Shown: positions 1-6,188 of the stretch, in pieces | Layout of the letters: every line of letters starts with the position of its first letter | How positions within the stretch are numbered: position 1 is the stretch's first letter | Assembly: GCA_025455125.1 (NCBI GenBank) | Contig: JALONE010000046.1 | Coordinates: 1-7,285 of the forward strand | Reading direction: 5' to 3' | Length of the DNA stretch: 7,285 nucleotides | Origin: Bacteroidota bacterium | GTDB lineage: Bacteria; Bacteroidota; Ignavibacteria; UBA10030 | Translations under genes and position numbers: made by a program | Notes under the pieces: generated by a model | Told to the model about the DNA's origin: nothing | The model's input: the letters and a program-made list of their open reading frames with translations, nothing else | Databases searched by the model: none

Positions 1-560
1 CCACGAAGGGAATCGGTCAGGGAAGCGGGCTGGGGCTCGCGGTCGTTCAGGGGATCATCCAACGACATGACGGATTCATCGACGTCACGTCCGTGCCTGG
101 AGCCGGGACTGAATTCCTCATGTACCTTCCGCTCTCTGAGGATGTGCATGTCGTCTCGAGTTCCCGCGATCAGGAGTTTCACGAGATCCCTGGTGGGTCC
201 GAAACGATCCTCTTTGTGGACGACGAGCCGCAGCTCCGTGAATCAGCGCTGGAATTCCTGTCCGTGAAAGGGTACCGCGTCTTGCTGGCGGCAGACGGTG
301 ATGAGGCTCTGTCCGTGTACGATCGCCATCGGCATGAGATTGCGCTGGTGCTCTCCGACTACGGACTTCCGAAGTACTCCGGGGAGGAACTGCATGACCG
401 GATCGCCGTACAGAATCCTCACGTGCGATTCGTTCTCCTGACCGGATTTCTCGAGCCCAACAAGCGGGAGGACCTTCTACGCAAGGGGATTAACAGCATC
501 ATGATGAAGCCGTACAAACCCACCGATATTCTGAAGCAGATCCGTTTGGTACTTTCATAA
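1..560 (+). CDS. Hybrid sensor histidine kinase, C-terminal part (5' truncated by window)
   Basis: This is the tail of a hybrid histidine kinase; the reading frame is open from base 3 and the protein starts outside the window. The first residues (TKGIGQGSGLGLAVVQGII) are the G2 box of a HATPase_c domain, the ATP-lid end of the kinase core. A short linker leads into a complete receiver domain from about base 201 to the stop. The receiver has the acidic pair (VDDE, Asp codons 219-224), the phospho-acceptor Asp in SDYGLP (357-359), the conserved Thr in LLTGF (441-443) and the Lys in MKPYK (507-509), so it should be phosphorylatable. No output domain follows, so phosphate would pass to a partner or be used for internal control. 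The gene ends in tandem TAA TAA, 35 bases before the next kinase on the same strand, which suggests one operon. About 64% of receiver residues match the next gene's receiver when aligned by eye. The input domains cannot be seen. Confidence 0.93.
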   Translation, partial: TKGIGQGSGLGLAVVQGIIQRHDGFIDVTSVPGAGTEFLMYLPLSEDVHVVSSSRDQEFHEIPGGSETILFVDDEPQLRESALEFLSVKGYRVLLAADGDEALSVYDRHRHEIALVLSDYGLPKYSGEELHDRIAVQNPHVRFVLLTGFLEPNKREDLLRKGINSIMMKPYKPTDILKQIRLVLS

Positions 561-595
561 TAAGGGACCGGATTCGCGCCGGCGACTCACGAGGC

Positions 596-3500
596 ATGAA
601 ACATCACCCACACTCTCGCGTTCGGATTTCCTGGGCGGGAGCTCTCATCGCGGCAATCCTCGTCACCCTGCTCTGGCTCCTGCTGCTGCACATCGAACGG
701 GAACGGCTCTTACGTGAGGCGCAGCAGACCGTTTATGGTTTCGCGACGACCAAAGGAGCCGAGCTCTCCCACGTTGTCAATCGAAAGATCCATCCAGTCC
801 GCGGTTTGGAGGGATTGGTGCGGCTGAATCCGAACGTCCGGCAGGCTGACTTTGAAACTGTCGCGCGAAATCTTCTCAAGGAACAACGCGGTATTAGGGC
901 GCTGCAACTCGCACCTGCCGGCAAGATCACATTGATCTATCCGCTTAAGGGCAACGAGGCGGCTCTCAACCGGGATCTCCTGTCCGATCCTGAGCGCGGA
1001 CCTGCGGCACGAAGGGCGATCACAACCCGGCAGTTCTTCCTTGCGGGACCGTTCCAGCTCTATCAAGGCGGCCTCGGTCTTGTCGGACGCGTTCCCATCT
1101 TCATCGAAGACCGATTCTGGGGATTCGCGCAAGTCGTCCTGGACTACGGCGAGATACTCGAGGAAGCACGCGTCGATGATTCCACCGCCGCATGCGAATT
1201 CGCTCTTCGAGGCAAAGATGAGCTCGGTGAACGCGGAGAGGTCATCTTCGGCAGAGCGGAGTTGTTTGAGGATGCGGATGGCATGCTTGCCACAATTGCC
1301 CTCCCGGCCGGGAGTTGGCAGTTGGCAGCGATTCCCCGCGACGGCTGGGACGATGCAGCAGCAATTCCCTTCACGCTCTGGCTGACCGGAATCCTCCTCA
1401 TCGTCTCGACCAGTCTTTTGGTACGACTCGCGATCGGTCGCTGGCTTCGTCTTCGTTGGGAATTAGAGGAATCGAAGAACATCTGGCGCTTCGCACTCGA
1501 GGGAAATGGAGACGGTGTTTGGAACTGGGATGTTCGGACGGGCGAGATCCTCGTATCCGCCCGCCTGCGGGAGATGCTGGGCTATCCAGCACAAGACCAA
1601 CTCGAGCATATCGAACACTGGCGCGCGCAGATCCATCCGGACGATGCCGCCCGAACCGCTGAACTCATGGTGCCTGTGCTTAACGGCTCCAGTGACACGT
1701 TCGCCGACGAATTCCGCATGCGCTGTCGCGACGGTACCCACCGTTGGTTGCTCTCCCGCGGTAAGGTGTTTGAACGCGACGACACCGGAAGAGCCCTCCG
1801 CATGATCGGAACGCACACGGATATCAGCGAACAGAAGGCCATTGAAGAAGCGTTGCGGATCAAGGATCGCGCGATCGAGACGTCTATCGATGCGATCGCG
1901 ATGGCGAATCTTGATGGGGTATTGGTCTACGTCAATCCATCCTTCCTCCGATTATGGGGGATCACAGACCACGATCAGGTCATCGGCCGGTCTGTGCTCG
2001 ATTTCTGGCAGATGTCGGACAAAGCCAGCGAAGTCCTCCAGCAGGTTCTTACGGGGAAGGGTTGGATCGGTGAACTGCGTGCAAAGCGTCCAAACGGGGA
2101 AACATTCGACGTTGAAGTCGCCGCAAGCGCCGTTACCGACCAGGGCGGACGCTTCATTTCTCTGCTTGCCGCTTTCGTCGACATCACCGACCGAAAGCGG
2201 GCAGAGATCTCCATCCGGCAAAGCGAAGAGCGTCTGCGTAATGCCCAGGCGCTTGCTCATGTCGGCAATTGGGAAATCGATCTCCGGCGCCGTGTGATGT
2301 GGGGTTCCGAAGAGGCACACCGTATCTACGGGCTTGCGCTTCAACCGACCGAACTCCCGATAGAACAGGTGCAGCGACTCGTCGTCCCATCGAACCGACC
2401 GCGTCTCGACCAGGCACTCGCCGACCTGTTGAGCGGGCAAGCGGCGTACGATGTTGAATTCGAGATCGCTCGCCCTTCGACCGGCGAGCGTCGATTCGTA
2501 CATTCGAGAGCGGAACTCATCCAATCACCAGACGGCAAGCCCGAGCGCATCGTTGGCGTCCTTCAGGATATCACGGAACGGAAACGCGCGGAAGAAGATC
2601 GTCACGCGCTGGAAATACAGCTGCAGCAGGTGCAGCGATTGGAAGGGATCGGAGCACTCGCATCGGGGATCGCGCACGATTTCAACAACATTCTGAACGC
2701 GATCATGGGAAGCGCCAGCCTGCTCCAACACAACGCGGATGATCCTGCCAAGGTCGCTCACCGCGCCGACGCCATCCTGCAGGCGGCAGAGCGAGGAGCA
2801 CATGTCGTCAAGCAATTGCTGACCTTCGCGCGAAAGTCGGAGATCCAGCGCCACCCCACCGACATCAATGCGCTTGTCCGGGAGGCAATGCGACTGTTGC
2901 ACGAAACCTTCCCCCGAACGATCAATTTCACGCTGGATCTTGACGAGTCGATTCCCCCGGTCAACGCAGACGCAAATCAGCTGCATCAAGTTCTTTTGAA
3001 TCTAAGCGTTAATGCCCGTGATGCGATGCCCCACGGCGGCACGCTCACGTACACCACCCGGATCGTCTCGCGTGCGCATGTGGAGGGCCGATTCGCCGCC
3101 GCGAATGCTGACGCCTATGTGATGTTCTCCGTGCGAGACACCGGGGAAGGGATGTCCGAAGAGATCCGTTCGCGGATCTTCGATCCGTTCTACACAACGA
3201 AGGGCATCGGAAAGGGGACGGGGCTGGGATTGGCCGTCGTCCACGGCATCATCCAGCGCCATGAAGGATTCATCGACGTGACTTCGGAAGTAAGCCGCGG
3301 CACCGAGTTCCAAATCTACCTTCCACTCGTTGAATCAACCGACACAGATCCCAGAGTTCGCGACGGCACTGGCGCGATCTTGTCCTCGGAGAACGAGCTT
3401 ATTCTCTTTGTCGACGACGAACAGTTACTCCGCGATTATGCCGCTGAGTTTCTTGGCGCGCAGGGGTACCGGATTCTCCTCGCATCGGATGGAGACGATG

Positions 3501-3784
3501 CCTTGGCACAGTTCAAGCTCCATCGGCAGGAGATCGCGCTCGTGTTGTCAGATTACGGACTCCCGAAGTACACGGGGGAGGAGTTGTACGACAGGATCCA
3601 GGAACTTGCACCCGGGATGCCATTCATTCTCCTCACAGGATTTCTTGAGCCCGGAAAGCGTGAATCGTTGATGCAGAAGGGGATTGATGCGGTTGAAATG
3701 AAACCCTACAAACATGCGGAGATCCTGCGCATTCTCCGGGAAGTGCTGGATCGCAGCAGGAACTCCGCTTCTTCACTCCGATGA
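596..3784 (+). CDS. CHASE-PAS-PAS-PAS hybrid sensor histidine kinase with C-terminal receiver
   Basis: This is a complete 1062-residue inner-membrane kinase. TM1 is at about residues 13-32 and TM2 at about 257-280. Between them is a periplasmic CHASE-type sensor (about 80-205) with the family signatures QGGLGLVGR (157-165) and FWGF (174-177); its ligand cannot be told. Three cytoplasmic PAS/PAC units follow at about 293-412, 425-540 and 543-665, each closing with a D-I-[ST] motif. A coiled linker leads to HisKA with the phospho-accepting His694 (GIAHDFNN), then HATPase_c with N box Asn806, G1 box DTGEG from Asp848 and G2 box GKGTGLGL (872-879). The receiver (about 934-1055) keeps Asp940/Asp941, phospho-acceptor Asp986, Thr1014 and Lys1036, so every catalytic residue is present. 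The start at 596 is the only ATG before TM1. Its GAGG (591-594) sits just one base away, so initiation may be weak or coupled to the upstream kinase. The lack of an output domain suggests a phosphorelay or receiver feedback. Confidence 0.95.
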   Translation: MKHHPHSRVRISWAGALIAAILVTLLWLLLLHIERERLLREAQQTVYGFATTKGAELSHVVNRKIHPVRGLEGLVRLNPNVRQADFETVARNLLKEQRGIRALQLAPAGKITLIYPLKGNEAALNRDLLSDPERGPAARRAITTRQFFLAGPFQLYQGGLGLVGRVPIFIEDRFWGFAQVVLDYGEILEEARVDDSTAACEFALRGKDELGERGEVIFGRAELFEDADGMLATIALPAGSWQLAAIPRDGWDDAAAIPFTLWLTGILLIVSTSLLVRLAIGRWLRLRWELEESKNIWRFALEGNGDGVWNWDVRTGEILVSARLREMLGYPAQDQLEHIEHWRAQIHPDDAARTAELMVPVLNGSSDTFADEFRMRCRDGTHRWLLSRGKVFERDDTGRALRMIGTHTDISEQKAIEEALRIKDRAIETSIDAIAMANLDGVLVYVNPSFLRLWGITDHDQVIGRSVLDFWQMSDKASEVLQQVLTGKGWIGELRAKRPNGETFDVEVAASAVTDQGGRFISLLAAFVDITDRKRAEISIRQSEERLRNAQALAHVGNWEIDLRRRVMWGSEEAHRIYGLALQPTELPIEQVQRLVVPSNRPRLDQALADLLSGQAAYDVEFEIARPSTGERRFVHSRAELIQSPDGKPERIVGVLQDITERKRAEEDRHALEIQLQQVQRLEGIGALASGIAHDFNNILNAIMGSASLLQHNADDPAKVAHRADAILQAAERGAHVVKQLLTFARKSEIQRHPTDINALVREAMRLLHETFPRTINFTLDLDESIPPVNADANQLHQVLLNLSVNARDAMPHGGTLTYTTRIVSRAHVEGRFAAANADAYVMFSVRDTGEGMSEEIRSRIFDPFYTTKGIGKGTGLGLAVVHGIIQRHEGFIDVTSEVSRGTEFQIYLPLVESTDTDPRVRDGTGAILSSENELILFVDDEQLLRDYAAEFLGAQGYRILLASDGDDALAQFKLHRQEIALVLSDYGLPKYTGEELYDRIQELAPGMPFILLTGFLEPGKRESLMQKGIDAVEMKPYKHAEILRILREVLDRSRNSASSLR

Positions 3785-3788
3785 TGTG

Positions 3789-4610
3789 TTAGAAATCGAG
3801 CGAGTACCGGAGTCCGGCAGACCAGATAAAGTTCGAACTGCTTGTGGACAACTCCGCTTTGGGAGAATAGAGATAGTACGGATGGAAGGATGCACTCAGC
3901 CCTTCCATCAGGCGATACAAAAGGACCACATGTACGCTGAGGCTGCTGAGTCCGGTGATGGGGGACACCTCCGTCACCGTCGATGTGGTTCCGGTCCCTC
4001 CACTCCTTCCCGAACCTGCCGAACTGCCAGACGTCTTGAGCAGCCGATCTTCGATGGTTTGCGACATAAAAGTCGCTTGCACGAGCGGAAGAACGGCGAA
4101 TCTTCCGACGCTGAAAAACATCGACGCGTCCAGCGAAAAATAGCTTGCACTGTTTGTTCCCAGGTAACTATCGTAGGATACGCCGAGACTTGCAGGACCC
4201 ACACTCAGGTCGAGGCCGACGCCAATCGTATTGGTCAGTGCGGCAAGGACATTCGTCGAGTCATTCACGTACGAGTAATGGGAATACTCCGCAGAGATTG
4301 TCATCCATTCTGTGACCTCCAACGAATAGCCGGCTGAGACATTCCAGTTCTGCAATTCAGCCGGATCTTCCAATGTATGGATGCCGCCGATGGAAGCAGA
4401 AAGACCACTCTGATGGTCGATCCCGATTGAGAATCCTGCCGCGGGTTGTTCGTTTCCAAGATCAATCCCGTACGCCGTGTATCGGCTCAGATAGCGGACA
4501 CCGACGGACGCGGACCACGGAGGTTCTTCGTCGTCAGTTTGAGCGAATACGACGGAGGGAACAGCAAAGAGGAGCACGAAGAGAGCGAAGCGACCGAAGG
4601 GCGAGGCCAT
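3789..4610 (-). CDS. Outer-membrane beta-barrel protein, porin-like, function unknown
   Basis: The protein is 273 residues with a clear signal peptide (residues 1-23, cleavage in VVFA-QT) and then a mature part rich in alternating aromatic and small residues, as in transmembrane beta strands. It ends in Y-S-L-D-F; a terminal Phe is the usual recognition signal for the outer-membrane assembly machinery. Residues 193-212 are a Gly/Ser/Thr-rich stretch that probably forms a flexible surface loop. The early part (GVRYLSRYTAYGIDLG and following) faintly recalls TorF-type putative porins, but I would not assign a substrate. The ATG at 4610 is chosen because AGAAGG lies 9 bases upstream and the signal peptide begins there; the longer start at 4655 would add 15 residues and fall inside a terminator-like hairpin. 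The stop codon is 4 bp from the stop of the convergent kinase gene. Barrel class and outer-membrane location are likely; the function is not known. Confidence 0.8.
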   Translation of the reverse strand: MASPFGRFALFVLLFAVPSVVFAQTDDEEPPWSASVGVRYLSRYTAYGIDLGNEQPAAGFSIGIDHQSGLSASIGGIHTLEDPAELQNWNVSAGYSLEVTEWMTISAEYSHYSYVNDSTNVLAALTNTIGVGLDLSVGPASLGVSYDSYLGTNSASYFSLDASMFFSVGRFAVLPLVQATFMSQTIEDRLLKTSGSSAGSGRSGGTGTTSTVTEVSPITGLSSLSVHVVLLYRLMEGLSASFHPYYLYSPKAELSTSSSNFIWSAGLRYSLDF

Positions 4611-4619
4611 GGGGGGAAA

Positions 4620-4625
4620 CCTTCT
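4620..4625 (-). promoter_or_regulatory. Shine-Dalgarno site of the beta-barrel gene
   Basis: AGAAGG on the minus strand lies 9 bases before the ATG at 4610. It decides the start codon over the in-frame start at 4655. The spacer contains six consecutive C (4611-4616), so a slip in that tract would change the ribosome-site spacing. Confidence 0.6.
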
Positions 4626-4639
4626 TCTGTTGATGGTCG

Positions 4640-4676
4640 AAAACCGGGGTCTCAACGATATCGCTGAGAGCCCCGG
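4640..4676 (-). terminator. Terminator-like hairpin between the E/K/Q-rich gene and the barrel gene
   Basis: Read on the minus strand, CCGGGGCTCTCAGCG pairs with CGTTGAGACCCCGG across an ATAT loop, with one bulge and a possible G-U pair. TTTT follows directly (4640-4643). This is a strong intrinsic-terminator shape for the gene ending at 4746. It also ends only 14 bases before the Shine-Dalgarno site of the barrel gene, so any transcript entering from upstream must read through it. It may therefore serve as an attenuator between the two genes. Confidence 0.75.
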
Positions 4677-4745
4677 CTGGTCAGGAGAAGATCGTTGCGA
4701 TCGGCGACGCAGCGCGGTTCTTCGGTGAGACTCGAACGGTGATGC

Positions 4746-5129
4746 CTAATTCTTACCCTTCGTCTGTTGCTTTGCCTCCTTCTTCGCTTCCTTGGCCTCC
4801 TTCTTCGCCTCCTTCATCTCCTTCTTCATCGATTTCTCTGCTTCCTTCTTTTCCTTCATCTCGCGAACGCGTTCCTTGGTTCCCTCTTCAACGCCTTCGC
4901 CCTTTTCCTTCTGCTCCATGGCGCGTTCCATTTGCTCCGTCTTCTTCTGCGCCTGCTCCTGCTTCTTGGCTGCTTGTTCCTGCTTTCCCTTTTCCATCAT
5001 CTTCGCAGCCTGCTGTTCCTTTGTCTGCACTTGCTCCTGCTTCTTCTCGACCTGCTTCTTCTGCTCTTCCTGAGCGAAGAGCGCGATCGGTATTGCGAGC
5101 GCGATGATGATCGCGATGAGACGTTTCAT
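4746..5129 (-). CDS. Small exported Glu/Lys/Gln-rich helical protein
   Basis: The protein has 127 residues. A signal peptide (MKRLIAIIIALAIPIALFA, cleavage near residue 19, then QEEQKKQ) is followed by a mature chain made almost only of E, K, Q, A and M. It has KQEQ- and KEAK-type repeats (EAKKEAKEAKKEAKQQ near the C-terminus), no Cys and almost no hydrophobic core. The pattern fits a long single helix or coiled coil in the periplasm rather than a globular enzyme, and I do not recognise a family. A lipoprotein is excluded by the missing lipobox Cys. The start is well supported: GGAGG at 5136-5140 lies 6 bases before the ATG, and a sigma70-like promoter lies farther upstream. The repetitive, purine-rich codons give long Leu- or Ser-rich open frames on the opposite strand, which are shadows. 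The barrel gene follows on the same strand beyond a hairpin, so the two may be co-expressed in part. Confidence 0.82.
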   Translation of the reverse strand: MKRLIAIIIALAIPIALFAQEEQKKQVEKKQEQVQTKEQQAAKMMEKGKQEQAAKKQEQAQKKTEQMERAMEQKEKGEGVEEGTKERVREMKEKKEAEKSMKKEMKEAKKEAKEAKKEAKQQTKGKN

Positions 5130-5181
5130 AGATGACCTCCATGAAATAGTGGTGAGTTGTTCCCCCTTGCACCCTCATGTA

Positions 5182-5210
5182 AATCTAATGGCTTTGCAGA
5201 TCATTATCAA
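5182..5210 (-). promoter_or_regulatory. Predicted promoter of the E/K/Q-rich gene
   Basis: On the minus strand TTGATA (5205-5210) is separated by 17 bases from TAGATT (5182-5187), a good sigma70-like pair. The same -10 area reads TAGATTTA, seven of eight bases of the TAnnTTTG element used in Bacteroidota. The transcript would begin near 5175, leaving a leader of about 45 bases that contains the GGAGG. A GATAATGAT string (5200-5208) overlaps the -35 element and matches one half of the Fur-box consensus; a full box is not present. Confidence 0.5.
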
Positions 5211-5245
5211 TCGATGCCTGGTGGATCGCGTCGCAATGTCGAATA

Positions 5246-5264
5246 TTGGGGTATTTTGCCCCAA
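5246..5264. promoter_or_regulatory. Inverted repeat TTGGGG-N7-CCCCAA, possible operator
   Basis: A perfect 6-bp inverted repeat with an A/T-rich 7-base centre (TATTTTG) lies in the divergent region between the genes starting at 5129 and 5369. It lies upstream of the predicted minus-strand promoter and about 105 bases before the plus-strand start. The symmetry and position suit a dimeric regulator. A small RNA hairpin is the alternative. No regulator family can be named. Confidence 0.35.
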
Positions 5265-5368
5265 GCGCGGGCACTCCATTCGTCACATTTTGTCGAACTT
5301 CCTCCACCAAGCAGCGTAACATCAGACAGAAGCCACTACACACGAAGAACAACTCGATGGAGGATGCC

Positions 5369-5809
5369 ATGAAACAGACTACGATGATGTTCGCGCTCGC
5401 GCTTCTCCTCGGAGCTGTCGCCGTTGCAACGGCACAGGAGAGCGTGCTTCCCACCACTGCAGACAGGGCGGCAATCGAGAAGAACCTGCTGATCGGACTC
5501 AACTCGGAGAACCAGGGATTGAGTAAGAGTTGCGCACTGATGCTGGGGAAGATTCGTTCATCCAAGGCGGTCATTCCGCTGATGAAGGTTCTGCACACGA
5601 ATCCGGATGCGGATGCACGCGCGGCTGCAGCGTATGCACTTTGCCGGATCGGAAGTTCGGTCGGGACGTATGCCGTGAAGATGGCGGTGCGATTCGATGA
5701 GGATCCCCAGGTTCGGCTGCGATGTGCCTGGTTCTACGAGACGTATGTCGCCAGCGGAACGTTCGCATTCCGATTCCCAGAGGCGAGGGTGATCGCGTTG
5801 AACAATTGA
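5369..5809 (+). CDS. Small exported HEAT-repeat-like protein
   Basis: The protein has 146 residues with a signal peptide (residues 1-22, cleavage in ATA-QE). The mature part looks like two to three HEAT-type helical hairpins: residues about 34-63 (AIEKNLLIGL to LMLGKIRS), about 64-96 (KAVIPLMKVL to ALCRIG) and a weaker third to about 128. The A-x-x-A-L-x-x-I-G turn and the alternating Leu/Ala pattern are what is seen. HEAT folds normally bind other proteins, so a periplasmic scaffold or binding role is an inference. The start at 5369 is preferred because GGAGG (5359-5363) lies 5 bases upstream and the signal peptide starts at MKQTTMM. The in-frame ATG at 5357 overlaps this site, and the frame open from 5246 has no signal-like start. 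It is divergent from the E/K/Q-rich gene and ends before a strong terminator, so it is probably monocistronic. Confidence 0.8.
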   Translation: MKQTTMMFALALLLGAVAVATAQESVLPTTADRAAIEKNLLIGLNSENQGLSKSCALMLGKIRSSKAVIPLMKVLHTNPDADARAAAAYALCRIGSSVGTYAVKMAVRFDEDPQVRLRCAWFYETYVASGTFAFRFPEARVIALNN

Positions 5810-5841
5810 CGAACATCACGCGCAGGCGGAGAGATGAACAG

Positions 5842-5873
5842 AAGGCTCGGTGAACACCGGGCCTTTTGTTTTT
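5842..5873 (+). terminator. Rho-independent terminator of the HEAT-like gene
   Basis: AAGGCTCGGT (5842-5851) pairs with ACCGGGCCTT (5856-5865), a 10-bp stem with one T-G wobble and a GAAC loop. It runs into TTTTGTTTTT (5864-5873), 32 bases after the stop codon. Confidence 0.9.
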
Positions 5874-5972
5874 GGGCGTGTGGATACTGCGCGTACGATT
5901 GATGCGTGTTTCTCAGAAGTGCATGCAGAATGTCCGGAAGTGCGTCCCAGCGGTTGATGACGATTATTCGAA

Positions 5973-6033
5973 GGGGGACAGAGAAGCGGGCGGGATTGGG
6001 TAAGAAGGGATTTGGGGATGGTGTGTGGGAGGG
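5973..6033 (+). repeat. Cluster of G runs with G-quadruplex potential
   Basis: G runs occur at 5973-5977, 5988-5990, 5992-5994, 5998-6000, 6007-6009, 6014-6017, 6027-6029 and 6031-6033. The four runs from 5988 to 6009 have loops of 1, 3 and 6 bases and meet the usual G3-N1-7 quadruplex rule. Folding is inferred from sequence only. Confidence 0.55.
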
Positions 6034-6079
6034 AAAAGTGGAGAAGGGAATGAGGAAGGAATGGGACGGATTTTAAGTG

Positions 6080-6151
6080 AAAAGGGGCGGCCGGGCGGAT
6101 AAAGCCCGCCCCCTAAGGGGCTTAGGGGGCTTAAGCCCCCCCGGCTTTTTT
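6080..6151. terminator. GC-rich palindromic structure, likely bidirectional terminator
   Basis: An outer GCCGGG (6090-6095) can pair with CCCGGC (6140-6145). Inside it, CCCCCTAAG (6109-6117) pairs with CTTAGGGGG (6121-6129), while GGGGGCTTAAGCCCCC (6125-6140) is a perfect palindrome. The last two share 6125-6129, so they cannot form together. TTTTTT follows on the plus strand (6146-6151), and AAAA at 6080-6083 gives TTTT on the minus strand. It lies just downstream of the minus-strand XdhC-family gene, which it would terminate. A repeated intergenic element is another possibility. Confidence 0.65.
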
Positions 6152-6188
6152 CGCAATCCTCCATCCCACCCCGCATCCCAACATTCCC

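Larger units (their letters stand above)
5874..6188. other. Convergent intergenic region without a credible gene
   Basis: No open frame here has a ribosome site or a protein-like sequence; the 65-70-residue frames on both strands are by-products of its skewed composition. From about 5968 to 6070 the plus strand is strongly purine-rich with many G runs. From 6080 to 6151 there is a GC-rich hairpin structure. From 6152 the plus strand turns pyrimidine-rich. Positions 5874-5960 hold nothing I recognise. Confidence 0.6.

Noticed and set aside
1952..2524. 190-residue open frame on the minus strand inside the kinase gene
   Set aside because: It lies opposite well-conserved PAS domains, has no ribosome site and does not look like a protein; it follows from the codon bias of the kinase.
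3942..4020. Gly/Ser/Thr-rich repeat-like segment in the barrel gene as a separate repeat element
   Set aside because: It stays in frame inside the protein and is best read as a flexible surface loop; no exact DNA repeat unit is seen.
4611..4655. Longer N-terminus (15 extra residues) for the barrel protein
   Set aside because: That start would lie in the terminator-like hairpin and place a basic stretch before a signal peptide that already begins at 4610 with its own ribosome site.
4767..5135. Leu-, Phe- and Ser-rich open frames on the plus strand opposite the E/K/Q-rich gene
   Set aside because: They are the complement of Glu/Lys/Gln codons; the minus-strand gene has a signal peptide, GGAGG and promoter, and these have none.
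5964..6176. Pro/Gly/Ser-rich 70-residue minus-strand frame and a matching plus-strand frame in the convergent region
   Set aside because: They run through the hairpin structure and G runs, lack ribosome sites, and are low-complexity by-products.
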